Part shown: piece after piece, positions 45,716 to 58,351 of the stretch
How positions within the stretch are numbered: the stretch's first letter is position 1
How the letters are laid out: each line of letters opens with the position of its first letter
Origin: Metridium senile
Lineage: Eukaryota; Cnidaria; Anthozoa; Actiniaria; Metridiidae
DNA length: 64,000 nucleotides
Assembly (NCBI GenBank): GCA_949775045.1
Contig: OX459095.1
Coordinates: 31,968,064-32,032,063 of the forward strand
Direction: 5' to 3'
Notes under the pieces: model-generated
Seen by the model: the letters and a program-made list of their open reading frames with translations, nothing else
What the model was told of the DNA's origin: nothing
The model's database searches: none
Program-made: the position numbers and the translations under genes

Positions 45716-47033
45716 TCGCGGGATCGATCAGGAATCATCACAATTACGGAATATTCTTTAATTGAATATAGCAACATTGCATTAGGGGGACAGGGGTGGG
45801 GGAGTCTCTCATAAACGAGAGAATGGTACTACTCCCCTAAAAACGTCTACAATGTAATCATGCTAACACAGTTGTAGCTAGAAGGGCTGCTAATCCAAAA
45901 CCCATGGGTCTATGCCTAGTATAGTATGCCATAAAGCGCCAGGAATAAGAAGCGGGTTAATGGTACCGGATATATACGGCCCGTCGTAACATCTAGTGGT
46001 AAAAATCAAAGGCAGCCCAACTATTTTATCTGACGATTTTTTTTAATGACAATAAAATTATTTTTTACCGCGCGCCGAGCGCCATATTGGAAAAAGTCTG
46101 ATCTTTTGTTTTAAAATCATTCAGCGCGCGGGTGGGATTCCTGTGGTGTATTTGTTTGAATGTGCGCGGATGGGATTCCTGTGGCTTTTCGTCAAAGTCG
46201 TGCGGTGTCGAAGAGGCTAGTATTAATTCACAAAATACAACTCTCTTCAATTTATGTCGTGAGTGAGAAAGTCGCGCACAATTCTCGATTCCGCACGACA
46301 AATTAAGCACCACAGGAAACCCACCTGCACGCTCAAGTCAAATAGCAAAGGAGCAAAGTACTCTTTTTCAACAGGAGTTAAATAATTTTTATATTTTATT
46401 TAAAATATAAAATCTGTAGTTTTTATTCACGAGGTATTTACAAAGTGGAACATAACCCAAGGGGCTATAGGACTGTATTGGGAAAACATTGGGGGCAAAC
46501 GAATAATTTCTGATTATATCACCCAAAAGGATTGTATTGGGAAAACATTGAGACAAGTGAAGAAGGTTTGTTCAGTTCCAAGAGTTCTATATTGTATCTC
46601 ATGTGTTTGAAACTACTTTTTAAATTGTTGGATATTTCTTAGAGAAAACCAAAGCAAACATTGACCACAACATTTTTAAACCAATGCCATGGTAATAATC
46701 TGCTTTGTTAAATATTCAAGACTTTTTTTTTGATGTCTTCAAATATCAGGTCTCGTACCCAGTGCCTGCGTTCCTCTTGGTCAACGCAGAGAAACAGAAG
46801 ACTCTGAAGAAACGGATTTTTCAGCTAATTTTGATTGGCGCTTGGAAAAACAATAGTCAGACTGGAAACAGATGAAATACACGTTCTGATTGGTCCATCA
46901 TGTGAACAAAGTTACATTCAAAATGTACTTTGTCGTTTCTTCATTTTTAAGTTTAAATTTAAATTGATCAACCTATGCCTCGATAGCGTGTAATATATCA
47001 TTTACAATTTGACTATACAGCTCGCGTTAATTT
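45716..47033. other. Intergenic, no gene recognised
   Basis: Contains a short direct repeat (GTATTGGGAAAACATTG at about 46475 and 46534) and repeated GGTGGGATTCCTGTGG-like motifs at 46131-46182. No supported coding exon. Confidence 0.5.
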
Positions 47034-47453
47034 AAGCGTCGTTTACTCGAGCAATTTTTCCTTGACAAGTATCCTTGACAATTTTCATTGCTCGTGTAGA
47101 CGATCAGCAAGTTTTCCTTGACAATTTTAAATTGACAAGGTTTCCTTGCTCGTGTAGATGATGAAAAAGTTTTAACAACAAGTTAAGGTTGTGCCCGCAA
47201 TGCCTTGCAATCAGCGGAGTACTAACAAAATATTGGTTCAAGTCCCTTGTCGAGTAAAAAACAAAATGGCGTTTACTTTGACTGATCGTGCGAAAAGACT
47301 GGGAACTCATCTCATTAATATTCCTTGCCACATTTTCCTTGTTGTCCGTCTACACGAGCAAATTTCATCCATGACAATTTTTCCTTGTCAAGGAAAAATT
47401 GTTCATTTTACTCCATGTACACGAGCAATTTTTCCTTGTGTAAACGACGCTTT
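47034..47453. repeat. Inverted-repeat element rich in CAAGGAAAA motifs
   Basis: AAGCGTCGTTTACTCGAGCA with ATTTTTCCTTG at the left is mirrored by GAGCAATTTTTCCTTGTGTA, AACGACGCTT read across the right end. The interior repeats CCTTGACAATTTT and CTCGTGTAGA in both senses. Confidence 0.7.
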
Positions 47454-47653
47454 ACTGCGGGTTTCGTCTTTTTACGAACTCAGACATTCCCACGGCTTGC
47501 TGTGAAATACGTTTTTAGCTGCCGTCAATCAAAATTAATTAAAATAATTAAGTCGGTACCTTTTAAATCCTTGAATGACGGCAGTGAAATACGTATTTTA
47601 CAACAAGCTGTTGGAATGTCTGAGTTCTCAGAAAGTCGAAAACCACAGTAAAA
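47453..47653. repeat. Palindromic MITE, copy 2 of 2
   Basis: Same arms as 459-682 (TTTACTGCGG, AACTCAGACATTCC, TGCCGTCAATC; inverted CGGCAGTGAAATACG, GGAATGTCTGAGTT). The core has an extra AATTAAAATAATT. It begins exactly where the previous element ends. Confidence 0.8.
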
Positions 47654-48928
47654 TAAGGAATGTGCACATTATCAAACAATTGAAATACTTAGAAATTCCA
47701 TGGTCCCTACTCAGATTCTAAAGAGTATATTACACGCAAACGAGTCTGAGGTTGTTCGACAAGAACTGTGAAATAATCTATTTGGGTCGAAAATAGTAAA
47801 CGAAACTATAGGCTGCACGATACTCTCAAAACTTTCAGTTAATATCGATCTTCAAAACGGTGAAATGACAATATAACACCTGTTTATACACAATTTTCAC
47901 GAACCGTTTCAAGATAGATATGATTGAATTAACACGGTTTTGATCATTTCAACTATCACGTGTCCTTTTAAATACTCATGACTCCTTTGACTTCATTGTT
48001 TTTAAGATTGCATACGGTATTTCTGATACGGCCTCTTCACAGTTCCCTGCGCCATCTTGACAGGAGACGTATGTTGGGGCAGGGAACTATGCAAGGGACT
48101 ATTGCCTCTGAACAGTGTGACTTAAATAAGATCACCAGACAAGGAATCAGAAATGAAAGATTTATTAAAACATATGAAAAATTATGAAAAAATTGTCATC
48201 AAAGCTAAACAATATAACTGGAATTTACCTAAATAAGCTGTAAGATACACACCCTTCGAATTCGCTAGGACCTCGAGGGAGGGGGGCCGGGGGGTCGTTC
48301 TTCTAATCTCAGCATCCAACTTTTCCTACAGAAAGCAGAAAGGGAGAGGGAAGGGGATTCATTCGAACGGTCGAACCACCCCTAGCGACGGGTCGGAAAT
48401 TATATACTTATTCAACACAATAACAAAAAATGTCAAATTCTACAATACTAACTGCTTTACAAAATGATTAAAAATAAATTCTAATACTAAAATACATTAT
48501 TTGCTGTCAGATCTATTAACATTATGTTGCTGATTGTGTAGTCCAATCAGAGAATTGGTGCAAAATAATAATAAATATATTCTAAAATTTACTCTAATTA
48601 ATGAAGTGAATGCCTGTTCTTTGATGTACAATACAGGCTGGCTACACAGTTATGTACACAATTTTGTAACAGTTATTTTTTCAGTAAACCCGCGTGGAAT
48701 TAATATCATCAACAATTCTCTTAGGATAAGTACTTGGGGTAATACACTCTTGAAAACTTTTTCAGGAAGTCAACTTTTCAGAAGATTTCAAATGATGATA
48801 CATATAGCTAGTTTCAATGAGTCTTCCTCTAGGTTTACTACCCTCGTCAGCGCTATTGATTCCTCTGTATTGATTGTTCTACTTCCTTCGACGCTGATCA
48901 GTTTCAACCTATTTGTACTCAAGTATTT
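47654..48928. other. Intergenic and downstream region of the TPR-CHAT gene, no gene recognised
   Basis: AT-rich with short frames lacking domains; the frame at 48534-48932 overlaps the end of the TPR-CHAT gene and is not supported. Part of this may be its 3' UTR. Confidence 0.5.
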
Positions 48929-51900
48929 TTAAATGTTGATGGAGACATCATCGCCAATAAGAAAGAATGCAGCCCAGAACATTGGTTCCATGTACCTCTC
49001 TGTTTCTCTCATTTCTCTCATTGCTTGCTGAAGGCTCTTACTAGCACTCTCTCCTTTCTTTAGATGCGAATAAAATTTCAGCATAAAAAACATAGTGGCG
49101 TTATCATCAATAGCCCACAATGACGCTATAACAGCACGGGCTCCTGCAGCAAGAAACGCTCGAGTCATTCCTACCACTCCTTCTGCCTTGATCTCACCTC
49201 GACCACTGTGGCAGCAGCTCAGCACAACGAGTTGAGCTCGGACACCACTTTCTTGTGCTTCCTGTATTGTCAAGATGTAATCGTTCTCTTCTGGAATGCA
49301 GTTAGTTGCTGACGACTTAGTTGGAGCAAGAAGAATTTGTCCATTTTCACTTCCATGTGCAGCAAAGTGGATAACGGACACACCAACCTGTAGTTTTTTG
49401 AGGACTGCTTCTTTTGTTGCTTGCCTTCCTGTTAATGGCTCTACCCCTAGGAGTTTCGCTATTTCTTTAGCTTCCTTTTCAGCACCAGGTAAACTACTAA
49501 ATGATTTTTCTTTACCTCTAAACTTGACTTCTCCAATTTCAGGATTTCCAACGATCAGCGCTACTGACTAATAATAACAATGATTTAATTAATATCATTA
49601 TCATCTTCATTATCATCATCAACAACACTGATTATCATTATCATCATCATCATCATCAACATTATCATCAACACCATCATCATCGTCGTCATCACCATCA
49701 GTCTATACAAAGCATCGCCATTATCTTCATCATAAGACAGGCTCACATTTACGCCGCATACAAGAGAAAAAACCGAAGACGTACGGGTCCTGCCAATGGC
49801 AGTTAATTTTTTTTTGTATCTTACGTTTAACTCACACATTAAACGCAGCCAATTTTCTAAATCGTTTCAATTCTACTCTGTGTATCCCAATTTACGGTGT
49901 TCAGCATCCCCTCAGAGAAACATATTGGCTGAGGACAACCAACTGAGGTACAAGAAAAAATATTAAATGCTTTTGACGGGAATCGAACTGGCCCGCCCGG
50001 TTATTTAGTCCGACGTATTACAGTGATTCTTAGTCACACGTCCGAGGCAAAATACCTTGCTCAAGACACGAACTTGGTATGCGTCAACTACACCTTTTCC
50101 AATTAAGTATTCGAGTATTATAAAACGTTGCTGTCTTCTAGCTACAATCATGTGCAAAATACCTTGGGACATTAACTGGTTTTAACATGAAAAATATTTC
50201 AACTTCATTTTTCCGTTTCCCCCTCTTTCCCGTTTCAATGTTAAATTGTGGGAATGTGAAACGGTTGTCATTTGAAAGACCAATCAACATTGCTTATGGG
50301 GGAAGGGGGTTTGCAAATCAAATTGATAAATTTTGTATATTTTTTTAAACGAAATCGAAAACGCTCATAAAACAATTTTGCACATGCATCGCACAGAATT
50401 GCCCATTGGCGCTGGTCATCTCAAAATGCGAGATATTTTGTGAAGATTTTGAGGGTATTTACTAAAAAACATTTATAATATCTTCACAAAATTAACAATA
50501 TTTTGAGAACGGCTGTAATAACTATTTCTAAGGATCAACTAATATGGATAAGTGTAGATGAGGCATGATCGTCCGGGGTAGGCAGCTAGTAATTGACTTT
50601 GTAAAAAGTGCTAACCTTATAATGGCGATCATCTGAGGATTCTTGCAGAAGTTTCAAAGTCTTCAAAGAAGGAGACAGACGAATGCGTTTCATTTCCGAT
50701 AGAAATCTGCCTGTCTTTGGATCTCGAAGAGCAGCGAATGGGACCATGAACAAAGACCCGTCAGGGATTATAATAATTTCCTCCTGGATGAGCTTGTGTT
50801 GTACTGGAGAAACTAATAATTCAAAAAGGAACTCCAATGGCTTTTCATCGTCGAAATCTTCTGCGTATACACATCTAGCTTGCGCGGAAATCTTTTCGGC
50901 AATTTCATTTCCGTTTGTGGTTTCTCGTTTGGCAACTTGAAATGACTCAGGTGCAGGCAGATTGAAAAAATGTTCTTTTTCACACTCTTGTATTCCAAGC
51001 GATCTATCCTCACAGTCCACTCCTTCCCTAACCTGCATGTTTTCGTAGCTTTTTTTCACAAAATAAGTGATAAATTCCTTATCATATTCACTTTTGTCCT
51101 CAGCCGACGTTGGTTCAGTTCTTTTGATCCCAATGCCAACAAAATATAGTGGATTTTGAAGAGCTAGAACCCAAATCCTGATAAACGGCGTCTTAAAAAA
51201 GAAGGGCACATCATAAAACAGAATGCATGAAGTTGGTACCATCATTTCATTAACATCGGTAAGCTTTAGGGGACCACTTTTTGGTGTAGTTTCTTTATCC
51301 ATGCTGTATTTCAAGCTCAAAAGATCCCCCAAAGCACGGGCTCGTCCACGCTCAGATACTAAAAGGGCTTCTTCATGCTCTGCAGCTATATGGCAGAGAT
51401 TCATTAGGACCTTGTAGGCGTTGATAAATTTATCGAAAATAGAGATCTTGAATTGGTCCTTCTCCTTTAAGTCATCAAACAACAACTCAAAGCACTGTAT
51501 ACTTTTATATAAGTGTTCTTTTGATATCCTAAGGTGATCGGCGTGCCCATAGCACGTACCTAGAAGTATAAAAGAGTTAAAGCGATTTGACAATATAATA
51601 TATTAAAAAAATAGCTCCATTTCAAATAAAGTATTCTTTCATGCGAATTATTTCTCAGGCTTTTTCTTCAAAAGAAATGAGATGTATTATGTACATTATT
51701 CCATTGTTCTGAGATTATTCAAGCGAATGAACGGAAAGCATATTGAGTATTGTTAACCATCATATAACTTGTAAATCGCATATATATTTATATATGTTTA
51801 GCTTAGCTATAGAATTAAAATTGATTGATTAAAGGAAGTAGGAGAAGAAAAACACCAGGGGAAAGTGAGCGGAGGAGTAGTCAGATACATTAGTCAAGGA

Positions 51901-54674
51901 GAGGCTCGAAAACCAATTTTACTAAGCAACCTAGGGTAGACCATTGTCCAATCAGAAAATATGTTTATTATCAGCATATACATGTCCAGTGAAAAAGCAT
52001 AGTACGTGTTGATGACATTACAGTATAATAAATAGAGGATATTACATGGACACGCGGAGATACAGATTTTATTATCTTCGAGTGTTCAATTGATATCTCA
52101 CGAGTGAGCGCAGCGAAATATCATTTGAACACGAGAAGAAGTATCTCCAAGCGCCCATGTAATGTTCTGTTTATTATATAAACTCATGACAATTGAAATA
52201 GCAAACGTGTTATCAAGATATGCATCAGAAAATATTAAAAATCTTAACAAATAGATGGTAACGTGTTATCTTATGTGGATATCACTTTTTCGCGCGGGAA
52301 ATCACTTGAAGTTTACATAATGAAAGACGATATCAATGACAATGTAAGACTTACCAATACCATAATGTGATAATCCTTTGTTCATTATGTCACCTATCCC
52401 CGTAAAGATGTTAAGGCATTTTGTGTAATATTTCATTGCCTCGGTTCTATTGCCTAATGAGCTATAGTCGTTTGCTAGGCTATAGTAAGCATTTCCTTCA
52501 CTCGGCCTGTCACCTATCTCCGTGACGATGCGAAGAACCTTTTCGTGATATTTAATTGCCAACTGGGATTTGCCTAATGAGTTATAGTCATCTCCTAAGC
52601 ATCCGTAAGTCCTTCCTTCTCCCATTCTGTCACCTATCTCCGTAGCGATATTAAGACCTTTTTTGTGATATTTTATTGCCTCGTGGTATTTGCCTAATTT
52701 CTGATAGGCATTTCCTAAGCTTCCGTAAGCCCATCCTTCTCCCATTCTGTCACCTATCTCCGTAGCGATGCTAAGATGCTTTTCGTGATATTTTATTGCC
52801 TCGTGGTATTTGCATAGTGACTGATAAATATCACCAAAGCTTCCGTAAGTACTTCCTTCTCCCTTTCTGTCACCTATCTCCGTAGCGATGCTAAGATGCT
52901 TTTCGTGATATTTTATTGCCTCGTGGTATTTGCATAGTGACTGATAAATATCACCAAAGCTTCGGTAAGTACTTCCTTCTCCCTTTCTGTCACCTATCTC
53001 CGTAGCGATGCTAAGATGCTTTTCGTGATATTTTATTGCCTCGTGGTATTTGCCTAATTTCTGATAGGCATTTCCTAAGCTTCCGTAAGCCCATCCTTCT
53101 CCCATTCTGTCACCTATCTCCGTAGCGATGCTAAGATGCTTTTCGTGATATTTTATTGCCTCGTGGTATTTGCATAGTGACTGATAAATATCACCAAAGC
53201 TTCGGTAAGTACTTCCTTCTCCCTTTCTGTCACCTATCTCCGTAGCGATGCTAAGATGCTTTTCGTGATATTTTATTGCCTCGTGGTATTTGCCTAATTT
53301 CTGATAGGCATTTCCTAAGCTTCCGTAAGCCCATCCTTCTCCCATTCTGTCACCTATCTCCGTAGCGATGCTAAGATGCTTTTCGTGATATTTTATTGCC
53401 TCGTGGTATTTGCATAGTGACTGATAAATATCACCAAAGCTTCGGTAAGTACTTCCTTCCCCCTTTCTGTCACCTATCTCCGTAGCGATGCTAAGATGCT
53501 TTTCGTGATATTTTATTGCCTCGTGGTATTTGCCTAATTTCTGATAGGCATTTCCTAAGCCTCCATAAGCACATCCTTCTCCCTGTCTTTCACCTATTTC
53601 CGTAGTGATGTTAAGACTTTTTTTGTGATATTTTATTGCCTCGTGGTATTTGCCTAATGCCTCATAGACATCGCCTAAGTTTCCGTAAGCAATTCCTTCT
53701 CCCTGTCTTTCACCTATCTCCGTAGCGATGCTAAGATGCTTTTCGTAACATTTAATTGCCTCGTGGTATTTCCCTAGTGACAAATAGGCATCTCCCAAGC
53801 CTGCGTTAGCATTTCCTTCTCCCTTTCTGTCACCTATCTCCGTAGCGATGTTAAGGCTCTCTGTGTTATATTTAATTGCCTCGTGATATTTATCTAATGA
53901 CCCAAAGGCTTTTCCTAAGTTCATGTAAGCAATTTCTTCTCCCTTTCTGTCACCTATTTCCGTAGCGATGCTAAGATGCTTTTTGTGATATTTAATTGCC
54001 TCGTGGTATTTCCCTAATGAGCCATAGGTTGCTCCAATGTCTCCGTAGGCACAACCTTCTCCCTGTCTGTCACCAGTCTCCGTAGCGATGCTAATATGTT
54101 TTTCGTGACATTTGATTGCCTCGTGGTATTTCCCTAGTAACCAATAGACATTTCCTAAGCCTCCGTTAGAAGTTCCTTCTCCCTGTCTGTCACCAATCTC
54201 CGTAGCGATGCTAATATGTTTTTCGTGATATTTAATTGCCTCGTGGTATTTCCCTAGCATCCGATAGACATTTCCTAAGCCTCCGTTAGCACTTCCTTCT
54301 CCCTCTCTGTAACCTATCTCCGTAGCGATATTAAGACATTTTGTGTAATGCTTAATTGCCTCGTGGTATTTGCCCAATGACTTATAGGCATTTCCTAAGC
54401 TTCCGTAAGCACACGCTTTACCTATCTTCGTAGCGATGCTAAGTTGCTTTTCGTGATATTTGATTGCCTCGTGGTATTTGCCTAATATCTGATAGACATT
54501 TCCTATTTGCAAATAAATGATTCGCTCGGTGTAGTTGTCACGTAGAAAAAGAGCCATCACCAAGCATTCTTCCAATAGGCAGATCAGTTGTTCATTAGTC
54601 AAACCAGTGAGGTAACCACAATATGTGTACAGCACACAAAATCCAATGAAGAGCTTCACTTTCTCAATCTCCAT
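48929..54674 (-). CDS. TPR-CHAT protein (TPR array plus caspase-like CHAT protease domain), 1300 aa
   Basis: Three minus-strand exons: 52355-54674, 50616-51559 and 48929-49567. They join at GTAAGT/AG and GTTAGC/AG in phase and total 3903 nt with TAA. Exon 1 encodes a short hydrophobic N-terminus (LFIGFCVLYTYCGYL) and about 18 TPRs of exactly 40 residues (KYHEAIKYHEKHLSIATEIG type). Exon 2 encodes a helical linker (SERGRARALGDLLSLKY) and the front of CHAT (IIIIPDGSLFMVPFAALRD). Exon 3 carries the catalytic pair: His in HFAAHG (about 1159) and Cys in LSCCHSG (about 1207), then AGARAVIASLWAIDD. Both catalytic residues are present, so it is probably active. CHAT belongs to the caspase/separase peptidase clan; metazoan TPR-CHAT proteins are common in anthozoans but their substrates are unknown. 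The start ATG follows CCACCACA. Confidence 0.93.
49590..49705. repeat. Degenerate ATC/ATT microsatellite
   Basis: Triplet-rich ATCATCATTATC stretch in the second intron of the TPR-CHAT gene. A TGATGATGATG frame on the minus strand is compositional. Confidence 0.85.
49975..50060 (-). repeat. tRNA-derived SINE-like fragment
   Basis: Minus strand: CTGTAATACGTCGGACTAAA, TAACCGGGCGGGCCAGTTCG, ATTCCCGTC resembles a tRNA 3' half with a B box (GGCCAGTTCGATTCC). Located in TPR-CHAT intron 2. Confidence 0.5.
52028..52172. repeat. Palindromic MITE in TPR-CHAT intron 1
   Basis: ATTACATGGACACGCGGAGA with TACAGATTTTATT is mirrored by AGTATCTCCAAGCGCCCATG with TAAT. The centre has TCACGAGTGAGCGCAGCGAA and a mirrored GTGTTCAATTGATAT. 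Confidence 0.75.
52741..53580 (-). repeat. Recent 240-bp tandem duplications inside the TPR exon
   Basis: 52981-53220 and 53221-53460 are 240 bp each (two TPRs) and differ at one position (53220 T, 53460 C). The neighbouring 120-bp units at 52741-52980 and 53461-53580 are nearly the same. All other TPR units in the exon keep the 120-bp length but are visibly diverged. Confidence 0.95.
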
Positions 54675-55077
54675 TGTGGTGGAAGTTTAATTGCAATCAC
54701 AATGCCTGTATACAACGTGGTTGTTTCAGTTCTTACTAAAGAAAAACAGTAAATTAAAAACATTGAATCCTTTGAAATACATAATAGTTAACATATAATA
54801 ATTAGTATATAGAATCTACATAATAACACAATATTTATATTCTGAAATAGAGAAAGTTCGGCAATTAGCTGGAGTACAGTGTGTGTAGCAAAAGTTGCCA
54901 GTTTCTTTAAATCCTGTAGAATTACAGTCATGCATTGATGCAACACAATTACCAAAAATAAACAAAAGGAAAAATATTTACTTGATTAAAATAAAGCAAA
55001 TTGATTAAACATAATACATATATTTAACCATTACTAATAATTTGTAGAATTGTAGTTTTCGATAAACTTTTCAATAT
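54675..55077. other. Upstream region of the TPR-CHAT gene
   Basis: AT-rich, no element or exon recognised. It presumably holds the 5' UTR and promoter; no clear TATA or Inr was picked out. Confidence 0.4.
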
Positions 55078-55250
55078 AAATATTATTACGATTGCAAATT
55101 GACATTTGGACGCATCGAGCGTCATTTTCAAGAACGAAATGAAAATAAAGTATAAACGAGTGATTACTTTATTTTCATTTTTTCATTTCATTTTTGAAAA
55201 TGACGCTCGATGCGTCGAAACGTCAAATCGCAATCGTAATAATATTTATA
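55078..55250. repeat. Palindromic MITE
   Basis: AATATTATTACGATTGC, GACGCATCGAGCGTCATTTT and CAAG at the left; AAAATGACGCTCGATGCGTC, GCAATCGTAATAATATT at the right. The arms meet around TAAACGAGTGATTAC. Confidence 0.85.
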
Positions 55251-55504
55251 TTTGACAAAAAGTAATTTTAACTTCACTATAGGGCCTTTTCTGTAAAAGA
55301 CATGACCAGCCTTTTTATTAACTGAGACCCCAATATGCAATGATACATGAAAACTCATATCTTTAATCTTTTTCTTCGAGCAGGGTTCCTGTCTTAAAAC
55401 ACGACCGGAAGCACTTTTTCGCACAACAAAGGAACTCCAAAAGCCGAATTTTTCCATAAACATGGGTCTGGTCGGCCCTCACTACTAGATCGACTGATAC
55501 CTTA

Positions 55505-56268
55505 TTATAGGAAATAAACGCTTCACCTATTTAACGCGAATTGTAAAAATTCGCGTTAATTTAGGTCGCGAGAATTTTCTTTACAGCAGTTCTCATTCAC
55601 ACGTGCACCGCACGCATAAAAGCACCGCTATAAAACGTGAAGTTGGTGGACGTCAATCAAACTTACGATTTCATTTTCGTTTTGGAATATCTGCGTTTCA
55701 TCGTAATCTGAGGCTGAATTCCCACAACAACCTCTTCGTCGGATTCAGACATGTTTCGCAGCCCGACTGAAGTAAAAACACCGGCATGCGTCTTGTAAAC
55801 ACAGTAGTTTGATTAACGTCCACCAACTTCACGTTTTACAGCGGTGCTTTTTATGCGAGCAGTGCACGTGTGACTGAGAACTGCTTTAACGTTAATTAAA
55901 CGTAATTCATGATAAAGTTGGATGTTAATTTAAAAAACACTTATTTTGATTTTTATCCAAAAGACTACAATCTGATTAAATGTCAAACGACCTACAAATT
56001 ACAGTGCATCCTCCGGGTCTATCTCATCGTCACTACTTGAATCTAGTGATAAATATTTCTGGACATTTATAGATGTGTCCATAAGGATTTAGTTTTATTT
56101 TGATTTGTTATTTGGCTCGATCGCGTTAATTTCCTTCCTTTAAAAATCTTTATCCCCTTTTCGCGTTATTTTTTTTCATTTGAAAGCATTTTCCCCTCTG
56201 AATCGCGTGAATTTAGGTCGCGTGAATTTAATGTTGATATGTCCGAGCGTTTAATTTATTTCCTATAT
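55505..56268. mobile_element. ATAGGAAATAAA-ended element with a nested foldback
   Basis: TATAGGAAATAAACGCT at the left and AGCGTTTAATTTATTTCCTA at the right, with AATTTAGGTCGCG just inside both ends. Nested at about 55562-55905 is a foldback (GCAGTTCTCATTCACACGTG, TAAAACGTGAAGTTGGTGGA, then the complement at 55808-55890). Confidence 0.65.
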
Positions 56269-56269
56269 C

Positions 56270-56640
56270 TAGCTCTGAAGTGCTTTGTCTTCCAAATAAG
56301 CTACATTGCGAGCGCTTATATTTTTGGGAAACCCCTTTTTCTTGCAGCAAGTTACTTCCTGTGTTTTCAAAACTGAAATTTATCAGTGCTAGTAAACATT
56401 CCCTTGTATCACATTACATTTCTTTTGCCATATAACGCAATCTTGGCAATTCACACTTATGGTGATTTTTGACAAATTTGACGTATAAGTTTTATAGATT
56501 AACTAGTTTATTCACCTCTAATTTCCTATAAGTTTTTAGTTTAAAACCTTTTCTATCCTTTTAACAATCGAAAGGTCTGAAAAGAAATGTAATTTAAGCT
56601 GCTGTCCGCCGGTTTTCCCGCCATTTTTACCCTGAAACAA
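56270..56640 (+). repeat. Dispersed repeat, copy 1 of 3
   Basis: AGTGCTTTGTCTTCCAAATA, CCCTTTTTCTTGCAGCAAGT, TTCCTGTGTTTTCAAAACTG and, at the end, CCGGTTTTCCCGCCATT. The same 350 bp recur at 58352-58705 and, partly, at 57127-57330. No inverted ends or frame, so the class is unknown. Confidence 0.8.
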
Positions 56641-57126
56641 AAGCTACTGCGTAAAGTAAAAAATATATATTATCTTGTTTTACGACTTTTCGTTTGTAAA
56701 TTTGACGGTTTGTTGACGGTTTGTGATTCAACTAGACTAACCCCTGGCCAAAAAGCTTCGAATCTCACTTCCATGCTGTTTTGATATGACTGACACCGTC
56801 AATATAGCCATATTTGGAAACTTGGCAAAACATGTTGACATTTTGCTGTCAGCTTTCATCCAATGAAAGGTCCTCATAGACTTAAACCAATCAGAAGGCC
56901 GCTTCTGATTGACTCGGCGAATTCAAAAGAATAGGCTCGTTTGGCTAGAGGATTTCTCTTGAAATTAAAGTAAAGAACACAGACGTACAAATGACAAATA
57001 CGAGTTATTTTCCATGTTCAGAAACCAAGTCAGACTCCTACCGCTCGTGACTCGATCTACAAACGAATTTTAATTGTCATAATGCCTGATAGTAATTAAA
57101 AAGAAAAAACATTTTAACAACGGTTT

Positions 57127-57330
57127 TAAAGCCATTTGTCTTCCAAATAAGCTACATTGCGACCGTTTATATTTCGGGGAAACCCCTTTTTTCTTACAGC
57201 AAGTTACTTCCTGTGTTTTCAAAACTGGAATTTATGCTAAAAATTCCCTTGTATAACATTTCCATAGTCATGTCACGCAATCTTCAAAATTATAGTGCTT
57301 TTTGACAACTTTCGTATTTTTCGTTTTATT
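57127..57330 (+). repeat. Dispersed repeat, copy 2 of 3 (truncated)
   Basis: Starts at GCCATTTGTCTTCCAAATAA and keeps the TTACTTCCTGTGTTTTCAAA block. It diverges after TTTTTGACAACTTTCGTATT. Confidence 0.75.
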
Positions 57331-57483
57331 CTTTTCATGGCGGAAAGGTAATAGCTATACAACAGTAATTGAGTCCGGGTTTTCACAATTTTTGTAGGTC
57401 TGGGTTCGCTTTCCCAAGGGTACCCCCACGGTATTTTGCGATGCTTACTTTCAGTTTATAGGAATATGAGCGCCTGTTTACTA

Positions 57484-57681
57484 AGTCCCCGTCTACACGG
57501 ATCCGGATACTTTTGAAACCGCATACTTTTTGAGGCGAATCGGCCTATCGTCCAAACGAACCCAGTGAATCCGGTCACCGAAACCGCATACTTTTGAATT
57601 GGAAACGATCAACAGGATTCGTGTGGACGCAAATATTTCTATGCGGTTTCAGCCGGATCGGATTCGTGTGGACGAGGCCTA
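57484..57681. repeat. MITE with CCCCGTCTACACGGATCCGG ends
   Basis: CCCGTCTACACGGATCCGG with AAACCGCATAC near the left; CTATGCGGTTTCAGCCGG, ATTCGTGTGGACGAGG at the right. Internal copies of AAACCGCATACTTTT. Confidence 0.75.
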
Positions 57682-58351
57682 AGGAAAACAATCCAACTAA
57701 AAGTAATCCTCTTGGTAAAGTTAAAAAAAAGTTATTTTTAAGCCTCGCATGGAGAATTATCCAAATGTTTCCATATTTACATTGTTATCATTACGAATTG
57801 TGAGTTTTATATGAAATGTATTGAAATATGTTGAAAACGATAAAATTAAACAATTAAGCAAACATCGAAGCACTCCTTTAAGAATTAAAAAATGATTTGA
57901 TATAAGACAAAAGTCTTAATAAAAAAAAATGTCAAACCAAATCAATGCAAACGCGACGTGAATGATAAAACTCAATCGGTCGACGAAAGTTTTTCAATAT
58001 ACATCGTCTGTACATCAATTTGGCTGTGCTGTATTACTAAAATGGCAACGGCTTGTTATAAACAGAGAAACGAAGTAAGCCTATTCGCATCCGGCTTAGT
58101 TCTCTCTTCTGCTAACGAGTAAACTGCTTGTTCGTATCCTTCTACCGGCCACAACCGAGTAAACTTATTCATATCCTTCCCTCGGCCGCCATAACCGAGA
58201 AACATTATCAAATCTTCATTCAAACGAAATTTTCGAAACGAGCAAAAAAAAGGGAACGATTTTTTACCTTATGTCTTCACGGTGCAGCACTACCAATGCT
58301 CAACCATCATCGAGTAGATAAGCCATGTTCCTCTTGAGAGAAGCAAGGAAG

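Noticed and set aside
48534..48932. 132-residue plus-strand frame
   Set aside because: No domain, unusual composition, and it overlaps the 3' end of the TPR-CHAT gene on the other strand.
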